A stretch of 64,000 bases of DNA, taken from the NCBI GenBank assembly GCA_964518335.1, contig CAZFDT010000009.1, positions 40,343-104,342 of the forward strand, given 5' to 3'. The first letter of the stretch is position 1. Each line of letters starts with the position of its first letter. The DNA comes from CAZFDT01 sp964518335 (GTDB lineage: Bacteria > Planctomycetota > Phycisphaerae > Phycisphaerales > Phycisphaeraceae). Shown here piece by piece: positions 8,213-16,062 of this stretch. The translations under genes and the position numbers were made by a program. The notes beneath the pieces were generated by a model. That model had not been told where the DNA came from and did not search any database. It saw only the letters and a program-made list of their open reading frames with translations.

Positions 8213-8758
8213 ATGAGCTGGATCGAGAACCGATTTGAGGAAGGCCTGATCGTCACGAGCCTGGACTGGGCGATCAACTGGGCGCGCAAGAGTTCGCTGT
8301 GGCCGATGACGTTCGGGCTGGCGTGCTGCGCGATCGAGATGATGGCGGTGGGGGCGTCGCGGTACGACTTCGACCGGTTCGGGGCGGGGGCGTTCCGGGC
8401 GACGCCGCGGCAGGCGGACCTGATGATCGTCGCCGGCACGGTGACGTACAAGATGGCGTCGCGGGTGCGGCGGCTGTACAACCAGATGCCCGATCCCAAG
8501 TACGTCATGGCCATGGGCGCCTGCACCGTCGGCGGCGGGCCCTACTTCAAATACGGCTACCACGTCGTCAAGGGCGTGGACCTGGTCGTGCCCGTCGATA
8601 TCTACATCCCCGGCTGTCCCCCCCGGCCCGAAGCCCTGATCGAGGGCCTCATGCGCCTGCAGGACAAGATCACCGCGCAGACCATCGGCCTGCCCCGCGG
8701 CACCAAGCGCGCCGCCCGGGCGTTCGACCTGCCCACCCCCGCCCCGGCGACGGTGTAA
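8213..8758 (+). CDS. nuoB: NADH-quinone oxidoreductase subunit B
   Basis: Peripheral-arm subunit of respiratory complex I that binds the terminal N2 [4Fe-4S] cluster; 181 aa. All four cluster ligands are present: the tandem Cys38-Cys39 in LACCAIEMM, Cys104 in MGACTVGGGP and Cys135 in IPGCPPRPEA. Length is normal. Unusually, nuoC is not next: a PEP-CTERM gene occupies the 2.3 kb between them, and neither nuoA nor nuoD is in the window. Confidence 0.97.
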   Translation: MSWIENRFEEGLIVTSLDWAINWARKSSLWPMTFGLACCAIEMMAVGASRYDFDRFGAGAFRATPRQADLMIVAGTVTYKMASRVRRLYNQMPDPKYVMAMGACTVGGGPYFKYGYHVVKGVDLVVPVDIYIPGCPPRPEALIEGLMRLQDKITAQTIGLPRGTKRAARAFDLPTPAPATV

Positions 8759-9160
8759 CTGTCCCAGCCCGCGTCGCTGCAGTAACCCGCGCCATCCCGC
8801 CAGTTTCCCCAGCTTGACGCGCGAGCGGCATCGCTCATCATTTTCTTGCAGTCACCCGCCGTATTCGGCCAGAATGCGGGGTCATTCCTATTGCTTCCAC
8901 ACTCCGGCGGGTGTCTAATGGTTGGCTGTAGCCGGGGACCGCACGCCGCTGTTCAAAGTGGGACCGGCATGTGGTCGAGGATCATATCCTGTGTCGGGCT
9001 GCCGCAATGGCGGTCGTGGCGCGGGGGGAGCAGAGGACGGTTTTCAGCCAGCTTGGGCACGTGCAACACCCCATCCGCTCGGGGCGGGCGTGGCGTCGCG
9101 CATGTCGCTGCTGGTCAACCGTTCGCAACGGGGCCGACACCCCCGGAAGGATTGGCGAAG
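8759..9160. other. non-coding leader upstream of PEP-CTERM gene
   Basis: About 400 bases without a convincing gene. The frame of the downstream gene stays open from 8846 but the residues show no signal peptide or domain until 9161. Several short GC-rich inverted repeats suggest a structured 5' leader, for example the GTTCGCAAC stretch near 9120. I recognise no riboswitch family. Confidence 0.4.
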
Positions 9161-10945
9161 ATGAAGGCTTTGACCCCTTGGACGATGCGGGTTGCCGCGG
9201 GCAGCTTGTTGTTGGTTTCGCAGCAATTGGGCCATGGTGCCGTGTTGGGCACCTACACGTTTACTGGTGCCGACCCGGCAGGCGACTTGGCCGTGCCTAC
9301 GGCAAGTGGCATGACATTCGGCACGTTGACGCGCGTCGGCGGGCTCAGTCAGACAACGCTGAATGATGTGTTCAGCAGCTCCACCTATTCGAAATCCACT
9401 TCGATCGACACCGGTCAGTACATCAGCTTTGTGGCGACCGCAGATCCTGGTTACAAGCTCCTGCTCACTTCGCTGAGTTTCGACTACAGGCGCACTGACA
9501 CAAGCACGAACAATCGAGGGCCGCAAGCCGGGGCGGTTCGTTCCAGTTTCGAGAGCTACGCCGCCGGAAGCGGCACCGGCTCCACCTTCTCGCCTGGAAC
9601 AAGCAGCTTCGCCACCGCCACGTGGAACTTCACCGATCACACGACTGCGGTGGACGGCAACGCCCAGTTTCGAATCTACGGATGGAACGCCACGTCGCCG
9701 GGATCAAGCCCAACCACTGGAACACTGCAACTCGACAACATCACGCTGCAAGGCGACATCATCGCTCTCGCCAAGCTCAACGCCGCCATCACCCCCACCG
9801 CCAGCAAGGCCCTCGTCGGCCAGACGGTCAACCTCACCGTGGGCGTCGCCAACACCGCCACCGGCGGCACGCAGCAGGAGAACCTCAACTACGGCATCAC
9901 CGGCAGCGGCATCACCGGCGTGCCCGTCAACGTCACCAACCAGACGCCGGGCGCGGGCGTGGTCAATCACAACCTGGGCGTCAACACCACGACCTCCGGC
10001 GCCAAGAGCGTCAACGTCGCCAGCGACAACGCTTACAGCCTCAGCGGCACGACCAGCCTGAACATCGACATCTATCAGGCCGCCGCGCTCACCCCCAACA
10101 ACGGTGGTCCCGCCAAGGCCAGCGGCGACTCGCTCACCATCGCCAACGCCAACACCTCCGACGGCGGGCAGCGCGCCGCCGCCCAGATCGCTTCGGTCAG
10201 CCTCACCGGCGCACCCGGCTGGAGCGTCAGCGACATCGTCGTCGGCGCGACCATCAGCCAGAACACCACGCTCACCGGCACCGCCCTCTTCAATGCCACC
10301 GGCAAGCTCAATGGCGCCCACAAGGCCACCTTCTCAGCGACACTTGAGCACGACGACCTGACCATTGCCGGCACCGCCGCCAACGACCTGGGTGCGTACA
10401 ACTGGAACCTCAAGCACGTTGTCACCGGGAACACTGGCGGCGGCACCGCCCGCGTCTTCTCCGGCGACGAGTACGCCTACGACACCACCCGGCAAGTCTC
10501 ACGCTTCACCTCCGCCGCGCTCATCGACGGCTCGGCCGGCGGCACGCGCGACCTCACCGTCACCTTCGCCGACAACGACGGCATCGTCCTCAGCGACATC
10601 GTCAGCCTCACCGGCACGCTTACCGACGTGTTCGTCCTGCAGATCAGCTACGACGAAGCCTACGTCACCGGCAACGAGGAGGACCTGTTCCTGGGCTGGT
10701 GGGACGGCTCCGCGTGGGTCAATGCCGTGGTGGGCAACAGCAGCGGCACGCCCACGTTCGTCCTTGGCGCCTACGACGACGATCTGACCCTCGGCCGCCA
10801 CGGCGTCGATACGGTCAACAACGTCGTCTGGGCGGTCATCGATCACAACAGCGACTTCGGCGTCCTCCTCATTCCCGAGCCCGGCACGATCGCCCTGGCG
10901 CTGACCGGCCTGGCCCTGATGTACCGCCGCCGCCCCCGGAAGTGA
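9161..10945 (+). CDS. PEP-CTERM sorted surface/secreted protein
   Basis: Secreted protein of unknown role, 594 aa from the ATG at 9161, which is followed by a signal peptide (residues 1-27). It ends with a PEP-CTERM signal: IPEPG, a hydrophobic helix and RRRPRK, which in this family is cleaved by an exosortase. The body is Thr/Ser/Asn/Gly-rich with beta-sandwich-like repeats (about residues 200-320 and 320-560). Its first 550 nt or so are visibly less GC-rich and use more A/T third positions than the rest, as if the gene were a mosaic. It sits between nuoB and nuoC. Confidence 0.8.
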   Translation: MKALTPWTMRVAAGSLLLVSQQLGHGAVLGTYTFTGADPAGDLAVPTASGMTFGTLTRVGGLSQTTLNDVFSSSTYSKSTSIDTGQYISFVATADPGYKLLLTSLSFDYRRTDTSTNNRGPQAGAVRSSFESYAAGSGTGSTFSPGTSSFATATWNFTDHTTAVDGNAQFRIYGWNATSPGSSPTTGTLQLDNITLQGDIIALAKLNAAITPTASKALVGQTVNLTVGVANTATGGTQQENLNYGITGSGITGVPVNVTNQTPGAGVVNHNLGVNTTTSGAKSVNVASDNAYSLSGTTSLNIDIYQAAALTPNNGGPAKASGDSLTIANANTSDGGQRAAAQIASVSLTGAPGWSVSDIVVGATISQNTTLTGTALFNATGKLNGAHKATFSATLEHDDLTIAGTAANDLGAYNWNLKHVVTGNTGGGTARVFSGDEYAYDTTRQVSRFTSAALIDGSAGGTRDLTVTFADNDGIVLSDIVSLTGTLTDVFVLQISYDEAYVTGNEEDLFLGWWDGSAWVNAVVGNSSGTPTFVLGAYDDDLTLGRHGVDTVNNVVWAVIDHNSDFGVLLIPEPGTIALALTGLALMYRRRPRK

Positions 10946-11046
10946 TCCCGGGAAGCTGCCGCTTGCGGCTTCGCGAAACCCGACCCCACGAGTTGGCCCC
11001 CACCCCGCCAGCCGCTATCATCCGCCTCGTGCTGCACGAGGTGACC

Positions 11047-11562
11047 ATGACCCCCACCCAGATCGCCCAGGCGCTGACGCAGAAGTTCGGCAAGGCCGTT
11101 CTCAACAGCCTGCCGGAGGACAAGCATCCGCGCGTCCACGTGATGGCCGCCCACTGGCGGGCCGTCGCCGAGTTCCTCCGCAACGACCCGGCAATGGCGT
11201 TCGACTGGCTGGCGTGTCTGTCGGCGGTCGATTACGTCGCCGATGACTTGCTGTGTGCCGTGGTCGAGCTCGAATCGACGGTACACAAGCACGCGTTCTG
11301 CGTGAAGGTGTACGTGGACCGCAAGGACCCGAACATTCCCAGCGTCGCCGACCTCTGGCCCGCTGCCGACTGGCACGAGCGCGAGGCCTTCGACATGATG
11401 GGCATCACCTTCACGGGCCACCCCGATCTTCGCCGCATCCTGCTGCCCGAGGACTGGGAGGGCTTCCCGCTCCGCAAGGACTACGCCTTCCCCCGCGAGT
11501 ACCACGGCATCCCCGGCACTTACGAGATGGATTGGCAGCAGAAGGCCGATTACCCCGCCTGA
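11047..11562 (+). CDS. nuoC: NADH-quinone oxidoreductase subunit C
   Basis: Peripheral-arm subunit of complex I (30-kDa type); 171 aa from the ATG at 11047. The family signature is clear: SVADLWPAADWHEREAFDMM followed by GITFTGHPDLRRILLPEDW and a charged C-terminal tail ending in a DY-F motif. The start was chosen for fit to family length; the frame is open further upstream over the PEP-CTERM 3' end. No nuoD fusion and no nuoD gene downstream; the next gene is convergent. Confidence 0.95.
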   Translation: MTPTQIAQALTQKFGKAVLNSLPEDKHPRVHVMAAHWRAVAEFLRNDPAMAFDWLACLSAVDYVADDLLCAVVELESTVHKHAFCVKVYVDRKDPNIPSVADLWPAADWHEREAFDMMGITFTGHPDLRRILLPEDWEGFPLRKDYAFPREYHGIPGTYEMDWQQKADYPA

Positions 11563-11589
11563 TCGCCACTTCGCTTGCGGCTGAGCGGA

Positions 11590-11943
11590 TCAATAGACGA
11601 TGCGCCACGCGCGGGCCATGCCCGCGAAGCGGTCGCCGAAGAGCACAAACCCGCCCACGAGCGCGACGATCCACGCCAGCAGCAGCCAGGTGCGGCGGCG
11701 GCCGAGCAGGAACGACGCAGCGACGGCGGCGACGGCGGCAACGGGCAGCACCACGCGGATGCCCAGGAACAGCGGGCGCTGCGGCCGGGCCCACAGCAAC
11801 AGCGACAGCGGATCGCGCGGTGGCGGCTTGACCGGCGTCAGCCACAACGCCAGCAGGACCGCGCCGAGAATCGCCACCGACGCCCACGCCAACGCGTGGC
11901 CCAGCCGCCGCCGGCCTCGCCTCATGGTGCGTCGCACGCTCAC
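11590..11943 (-). CDS. small three-helix membrane protein
   Basis: Unrecognised 117-aa protein with an arginine-rich N-terminus and three predicted membrane helices (about residues 17-36, 58-79 and 83-101). The GTG start at 11943 overlaps the stop of the upstream gene by 4 nt (GTGA), which points to translational coupling and supports that it is real; an ATG at 11925 is an alternative. Function unknown. Confidence 0.6.
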   Translation of the reverse strand: MSVRRTMRRGRRRLGHALAWASVAILGAVLLALWLTPVKPPPRDPLSLLLWARPQRPLFLGIRVVLPVAAVAAVAASFLLGRRRTWLLLAWIVALVGGFVLFGDRFAGMARAWRIVY

Positions 11944-12908
11944 TGCAACGCCGCCTCGATCAGTTTGAGAACCGCCATCTCATCCATATCGGCCGACTTG
12001 TCCAGCAACCGCCACGTCACGGGCTGCTCGATCCGCTCGCCCGCCTTCGGGTGCGCCTGCGGGCCCAGCAGCTCCAGTTCGGCGTAGTTGCCATCGCAGT
12101 ACACCTGCACCGACGAGCGATCGGGGTAGCTGGCCGCCGGATCGTAGCTGCCGATCTGCAGCAGGATCGCGTCGTCCCACACGCCGGCGATCCAGCGCCC
12201 GAGCGTGCCGACCTTCATCGATTGCTCGCCGCTGGTGGCCACGCGAATCGCTCCGTCCCCCACCGGCTGCACTTGCCCGGCGAGCCAGTCCGTCTCACCA
12301 CCCATGCGATGCCACGGTCGGTCGGCCTCGCTGGCGGGACGGTCCACTGCAACCTCCATCAGCACGTAACGCGGATGCCGCACCTGCGTCACGCTCCAGA
12401 CCATCACGGGCAGCGGACTCGACGCCACCCGTTCCAGCGCGTTGATCATCCGCACCTGCGCCGCCGCAGCATCCAGCTCGATTCGCCGCGACACCCGCGC
12501 CTGCAGATGCGGATTCACCGCGCTCTGCAGGCTCACGTGGCGTTCGCCGCGATCGCCCAGCGTCCACGGCTGCCCGTCGATCACCCCGTCGGGCGGCCAG
12601 TTCTTGCCGTTGGGCACGAACTGCGGCCACATGCCCTGAAACGCCGGCCACACCTTGTCGCCGCCCCAGTTCACCCACTCGCCCTTGGCCTGCGCCGCGG
12701 CCGCGTCCTGCGTCGGGCTGACCCAGAGCAGGTTCGCCCCGCCCGTCCTGCCGAAGTGGACGATCCGCCCCACCTTCAGACTGACCGCCAGCTTCGCCGC
12801 GTCATGGCTCAGCCAGACCGAGTCATCGAACGCGACCTCCTCCGCCGCCGCGCCGCTCGCCGCCGCCGTGAGCAGGAACCATCCCGCCAGGATCACTGTC
12901 ATGCGCAT
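11940..12908 (-). CDS. secreted DUF4380-like protein
   Basis: Predicted exported protein of 322 aa with a signal peptide (MRMTVILAGWFLLTAAASGA). The rest looks like a beta-sandwich of the type found in DUF4380 proteins and in galactose-mutarotase-like enzymes: a GGANLLWVSP stretch near residue 58, PPDGVIDGQPW near 105 and ERHVSLQSAVNP near 120. I assign DUF4380 by recognition of these motifs, with moderate certainty; no catalytic activity is claimed. It starts 31 nt after the tRNA-Leu gene and is coupled to the small membrane protein. Confidence 0.65.
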   Translation of the reverse strand: MRMTVILAGWFLLTAAASGAAAEEVAFDDSVWLSHDAAKLAVSLKVGRIVHFGRTGGANLLWVSPTQDAAAAQAKGEWVNWGGDKVWPAFQGMWPQFVPNGKNWPPDGVIDGQPWTLGDRGERHVSLQSAVNPHLQARVSRRIELDAAAAQVRMINALERVASSPLPVMVWSVTQVRHPRYVLMEVAVDRPASEADRPWHRMGGETDWLAGQVQPVGDGAIRVATSGEQSMKVGTLGRWIAGVWDDAILLQIGSYDPAASYPDRSSVQVYCDGNYAELELLGPQAHPKAGERIEQPVTWRLLDKSADMDEMAVLKLIEAALQ

Positions 12909-12938
12909 GAACGACCTCCTCCGCTTTGGAGTGATGAC

Positions 12939-13024
12939 TGGCCCCGATGGGATTCGAACCCATACGGTCCTTGCGGACCTGCGGCTTTTAAGGCCGCTGC
13001 GTCTGCCAATTCCGCCACAGGGCC
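12939..13024 (-). tRNA. tRNA-Leu (UAA)
   Basis: An 86-nt class II tRNA on the minus strand. The acceptor stem pairs GGCCCTG with CGGGGCC, the D arm has GGCGGAATTGG, the anticodon loop CCTTAAAAG holds TAA, a long variable arm is present and the T arm contains GGTTCGAATCC. The discriminator is A and the CCA end is not encoded, so it must be added after transcription. No integrase or repeated 3' fragment is nearby. Confidence 0.96.
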
Positions 13025-13060
13025 GACCGCGTCCCATGATGGTAACACGCCCGCACGGCG

Positions 13061-13909
13061 TCAGGCCTTCAGGTCGCGGGTGCAGAAGCGCATGGCGCCG
13101 ACGGCGAAGAAGGTGGCGTTGAGCGCCGCCAGGTACACCATCGACTGGACGATGGCCGGCCAGGGGACGTGCTCGTGGAACGTGCGGGCCCAGAAGCTCG
13201 AGTGGTAGGTGATGAAGTAGTCGCGGAAATCGCGGAAGAACGGCATGTTCTGCAGCACCAGATCGACGAAGAAGACGCTCAGCGTCAGGATCGTCGCCGC
13301 GGCGGGCTTCATCTTGAAGCAACTGAACATGAAGGCGAGGCTGGAGATGACCAGCGTGGCGAAGGCCAGGCAGGCGATGGCGCGGACGTAGCGGAAGAAA
13401 CCCGGGCCGGTGTCGAAGAAGCTGAAGAGCCGCTCCTCGTGGATGAAGACGAAGAGCTTGCCCAGGCCGCCCTTGTAGATCGACGCCAGCAGCAGCGCCG
13501 TGGACGCCAGGAAGATCACCAGCACCACCGCGTGAACCGCGCACGCCAGCCACTTGATGATCAGCAGCCGCAGGCGCGAGATCGGCCGCGCCAGCACCAT
13601 GCGCATCGTGCCGTCCTCGACCTCTTTGGCGACGATATCGCCCGACACCAGGGCGATGTAGAGCGCCCCCAGCAGCATGAAAGTGAAGACGATGACGAGC
13701 ACCGCCAGGGTCAGGCCGCGGTAATACTCGGCGAACGCCAGGCCGTTGCCGGACAACAGCTCGTTGACGTTGCGGCTGGCCTTGGGGTGCTCCAGCAGGA
13801 GGAGGATCGCCGCCTGCACCGCCAGGAACGCGCCGAAGCCGATGTACGTGCGCTTGCGGGCGAACATCTTGAGCAGCTCGTCGCCGATCTGTCGCAGAAG
13901 CAGCATCAT
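13061..13909 (-). CDS. ABC-2 family transporter permease
   Basis: Membrane subunit of an ABC exporter, 282 aa. Six or so helices, with the ABC-2 landmark GDIVAKEVEDGTMRMVLARPISR (residues about 94-116) that links the first pair of helices to the rest. The ATG at 13909 overlaps the stop of the ATPase gene (TGATG), so both subunits are co-translated. The AFRP-type NosY/CcmB-like layout suggests an exporter of a small molecule, lipid or peptide; substrate unknown. Confidence 0.85.
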   Translation of the reverse strand: MMLLLRQIGDELLKMFARKRTYIGFGAFLAVQAAILLLLEHPKASRNVNELLSGNGLAFAEYYRGLTLAVLVIVFTFMLLGALYIALVSGDIVAKEVEDGTMRMVLARPISRLRLLIIKWLACAVHAVVLVIFLASTALLLASIYKGGLGKLFVFIHEERLFSFFDTGPGFFRYVRAIACLAFATLVISSLAFMFSCFKMKPAAATILTLSVFFVDLVLQNMPFFRDFRDYFITYHSSFWARTFHEHVPWPAIVQSMVYLAALNATFFAVGAMRFCTRDLKA

Positions 13910-14820
13910 GGCGTGTGCCCCCGATCGCGGACGAGTCGCAGGTAGAAATCCTCCAGCGACAGGCGGGCGGCGCCGATGGCCTGCACGCGGTGGCCCCGCT
14001 CGATGAGGAACCGGTTGACGTCGGCGGGCTCGACGCGGTCGGCCAGCGCGAGCTTGCCGTCCACGTGCGGGGGCGTCACCAGCCCGGCCCCCGTCAGCGC
14101 CGTCACCGCCTCGTCGCGGCGGTCCACCTCCAGTGTGATGAGCCGGTCGTCCAGATGCGCCTGCTGCAGTGGACCCTCGAACACCATCTTGCCGCGATCG
14201 AGCACCGCCACGTGCGAGCACAGCAGCTCCACCTCGTGCAACTGGTGCGAGCTGAACAGGATCGTGATGTCGCGCTCGCGGTGCAGGCGGCGGAGAAAGC
14301 CGCGCAGGTCGTGAATGCCCTGCGGATCCAGCCCGTCGGCGGGCTCATCGAGGATCATCAGCTCCGGGCCCGGCAGCAGCGCCTGCGCCAGCGCCAGCCG
14401 CTGGCGCATGCCGTGCGAATAGGTCGCCACCTTGTGCCCGATGCGATCGGTCAGGCCGACCGTCGCCACCACCTGCTCGATCTGGCGGCGATCGGCGAAC
14501 CCGCTGTAGCGGCAGAGGATCGTCAGATTCCGCCACCCGCTGAGGTAGTCGTAGAACGCCGGCGCCTCGAAGATGGCGCCGACACGGGCAAGTGCAGCGC
14601 CGCGCGCCCCCAGCACGTCGTGACCGAGCACCCGCACCCGCCCGCGGTCGGGGAACACCTGGCCCAGCAGCATGCCCAGCGTCGTGCTCTTGCCCGCGCC
14701 GTTGTGGCCCAGCAGTCCGAACACGCTGCCGCGCGGCACGCGCAGCGTCACGTCCGACACCGCCGCCCGGCCGCCGAACGACTTGCTCACCCCGACCAGC
14801 TCGATCGCCGCGTCGCTCAT
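13906..14820 (-). CDS. ABC transporter ATP-binding protein
   Basis: ATPase partner of the permease encoded next; 304 aa. Walker A GHNGAGKST (about residues 39-47), signature YSHGMRQRLALAQALL, Walker B LMILDEPADGLDP and the switch histidine in LFSSHQLHEVE are all intact. The last 80 residues form the C-terminal extension seen in CcmA/DrrA-type drug or lipid exporters. Start overlaps the end of the pseudopilin gene by 4 nt (ATGA). Confidence 0.9.
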   Translation of the reverse strand: MSDAAIELVGVSKSFGGRAAVSDVTLRVPRGSVFGLLGHNGAGKSTTLGMLLGQVFPDRGRVRVLGHDVLGARGAALARVGAIFEAPAFYDYLSGWRNLTILCRYSGFADRRQIEQVVATVGLTDRIGHKVATYSHGMRQRLALAQALLPGPELMILDEPADGLDPQGIHDLRGFLRRLHRERDITILFSSHQLHEVELLCSHVAVLDRGKMVFEGPLQQAHLDDRLITLEVDRRDEAVTALTGAGLVTPPHVDGKLALADRVEPADVNRFLIERGHRVQAIGAARLSLEDFYLRLVRDRGHTP

Positions 14821-15419
14821 GGCGACCCTCCGAGGTCCGCCAGAAACGACAGCGTCCTGCTCGCGTGACCGTCGGCGTAGAGCACGACCAGCTTGTCGCG
14901 AATCTCCGGGTGCCAGCCTTCCTTGTCGCTCACCAGGGGGATCTTCGATGCATCGCGCCCGCCGATGAGGCTGAACATCGACTCGACCTTCTGCCCATTG
15001 ACGAGAAAGTTCCACAGGTAGCTCGACCCGCTGACGTCGAAGATGCCCTTGGCGTCGGCGGGGCAGCGAAAGACCGCCGTGCCCTCGCCGGGCCGGACCA
15101 GGGCCGTGTCCATCGCCGGCAGCGGCGTGGCTTTGTCCTCGCGGTTGTGCAGCGTGGGCATGACGCCGTTGCTGGTGACGAGGTAGGCGTTGAGCATGAC
15201 GCCGACCTGCCGCACGTTCGACAGGCAGGTGGTGGTTCGCGCCGTCAGTCGCGCCGAGTTCACCGCGGGAATGGTGATCGCCACCAGCAGCGTGATGATG
15301 CCGATGACGACCAGCAGCTCGATGAGCGAGAACCCCGCGACCCGGGCACTTGCGACAGCCGAAACCCCTCTCGGGGCGGCACACCTTCCGGGGACGGGGA
15401 CGGGGGCGGGGGCGGGCAT
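14817..15419 (-). CDS. pseudopilin-like protein with prepilin cleavage motif
   Basis: A 200-aa protein with a Pro/Ala-rich leader and the type IV prepilin motif G-FSLIELLVVIG (from about residue 29), then a single hydrophobic helix. Planctomycetes carry many such N-methylation-domain proteins; the late YADGHASRTL resembles the DG-H motif at the end of that family. In the cell it would be inserted in the inner membrane after prepilin peptidase cleavage. It overlaps the upstream and downstream genes by 1 and 4 nt, so it belongs to the ABC transporter operon. The long N-terminal leader is unusual. Confidence 0.82.
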   Translation of the reverse strand: MPAPAPVPVPGRCAAPRGVSAVASARVAGFSLIELLVVIGIITLLVAITIPAVNSARLTARTTTCLSNVRQVGVMLNAYLVTSNGVMPTLHNREDKATPLPAMDTALVRPGEGTAVFRCPADAKGIFDVSGSSYLWNFLVNGQKVESMFSLIGGRDASKIPLVSDKEGWHPEIRDKLVVLYADGHASRTLSFLADLGGSP

Positions 15420-15997
15420 CAGCGGATCCTCCGCATCTGCACCTGCATCTGCGCGATGAGCGGCTCCAGGTCGAGCTTGGCCTCGGCGGTGGCGTCGCGC
15501 ATGTAGCTGCGCAGGCCCTCGTCCACGATCCGCTGCATCGCCTCGGCCCCGATCTCGTCTTCCGCTCGGCGACGCTCCGCGTCGTTGCGCCCGCGCTGCA
15601 TGTCCGCCAACGCCCGGTCCACCATCGCCTGACGCTCGTCGCGAGGCATCTTGTTGATCGCATCCATCATCTGCTGCATCCCGTTGGGCAGCACCAGATC
15701 CAGATACCGCGCCCGTTCCTCCGGCGTCATGGCGACAAATGTCTGCCGCAACTGCTCCTCCAATTGCGGATCGCGCCGCTCCTCGTACGGCAGCCGATTG
15801 ACGCGCGCAGCGATCGCCTCGACGTGGCGCATCCGCTCATCGGCGGGCAGCGTGTCCACGTCGGTCGCCTCAACGAACGCCATGACCTTCTGCGCCGTCA
15901 TCGTCTGCGAACGGGCATAGACGATGACCGCGACGGCGACGATCCACACCGCCGCCAGGCAGCCGCCTCCGATGATCCACACACGCGAGCGAGTCAT
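15419..15997 (-). CDS. membrane-anchored helical protein
   Basis: First gene of the ABC/pseudopilin operon. 192 aa with one N-terminal membrane helix (about residues 7-27) and a long, charged, mostly helical domain rich in Arg, Glu and Met, with repeated LP-ER / MPRDERQAM-type turns. No known family recognised. Its stop overlaps the next start by one base (TGATG). A periplasmic chaperone- or scaffold-like role is only a guess. Confidence 0.65.
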   Translation of the reverse strand: MTRSRVWIIGGGCLAAVWIVAVAVIVYARSQTMTAQKVMAFVEATDVDTLPADERMRHVEAIAARVNRLPYEERRDPQLEEQLRQTFVAMTPEERARYLDLVLPNGMQQMMDAINKMPRDERQAMVDRALADMQRGRNDAERRRAEDEIGAEAMQRIVDEGLRSYMRDATAEAKLDLEPLIAQMQVQMRRIR

Positions 15998-16062
15998 AAC
16001 CGGGCGAGGATAAAACCGTGAGAGTGCATCACGCCATCACTACCCGCAACCTACGCAGGATG

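Noticed and set aside
8759..9160. Riboswitch upstream of the PEP-CTERM gene
   Set aside because: Inverted repeats exist but I cannot match the conserved core of any known class.
12939..13024. tRNA-Leu as an integration site
   Set aside because: No integrase, no repeated 3' tRNA fragment and no change in gene content on either side.
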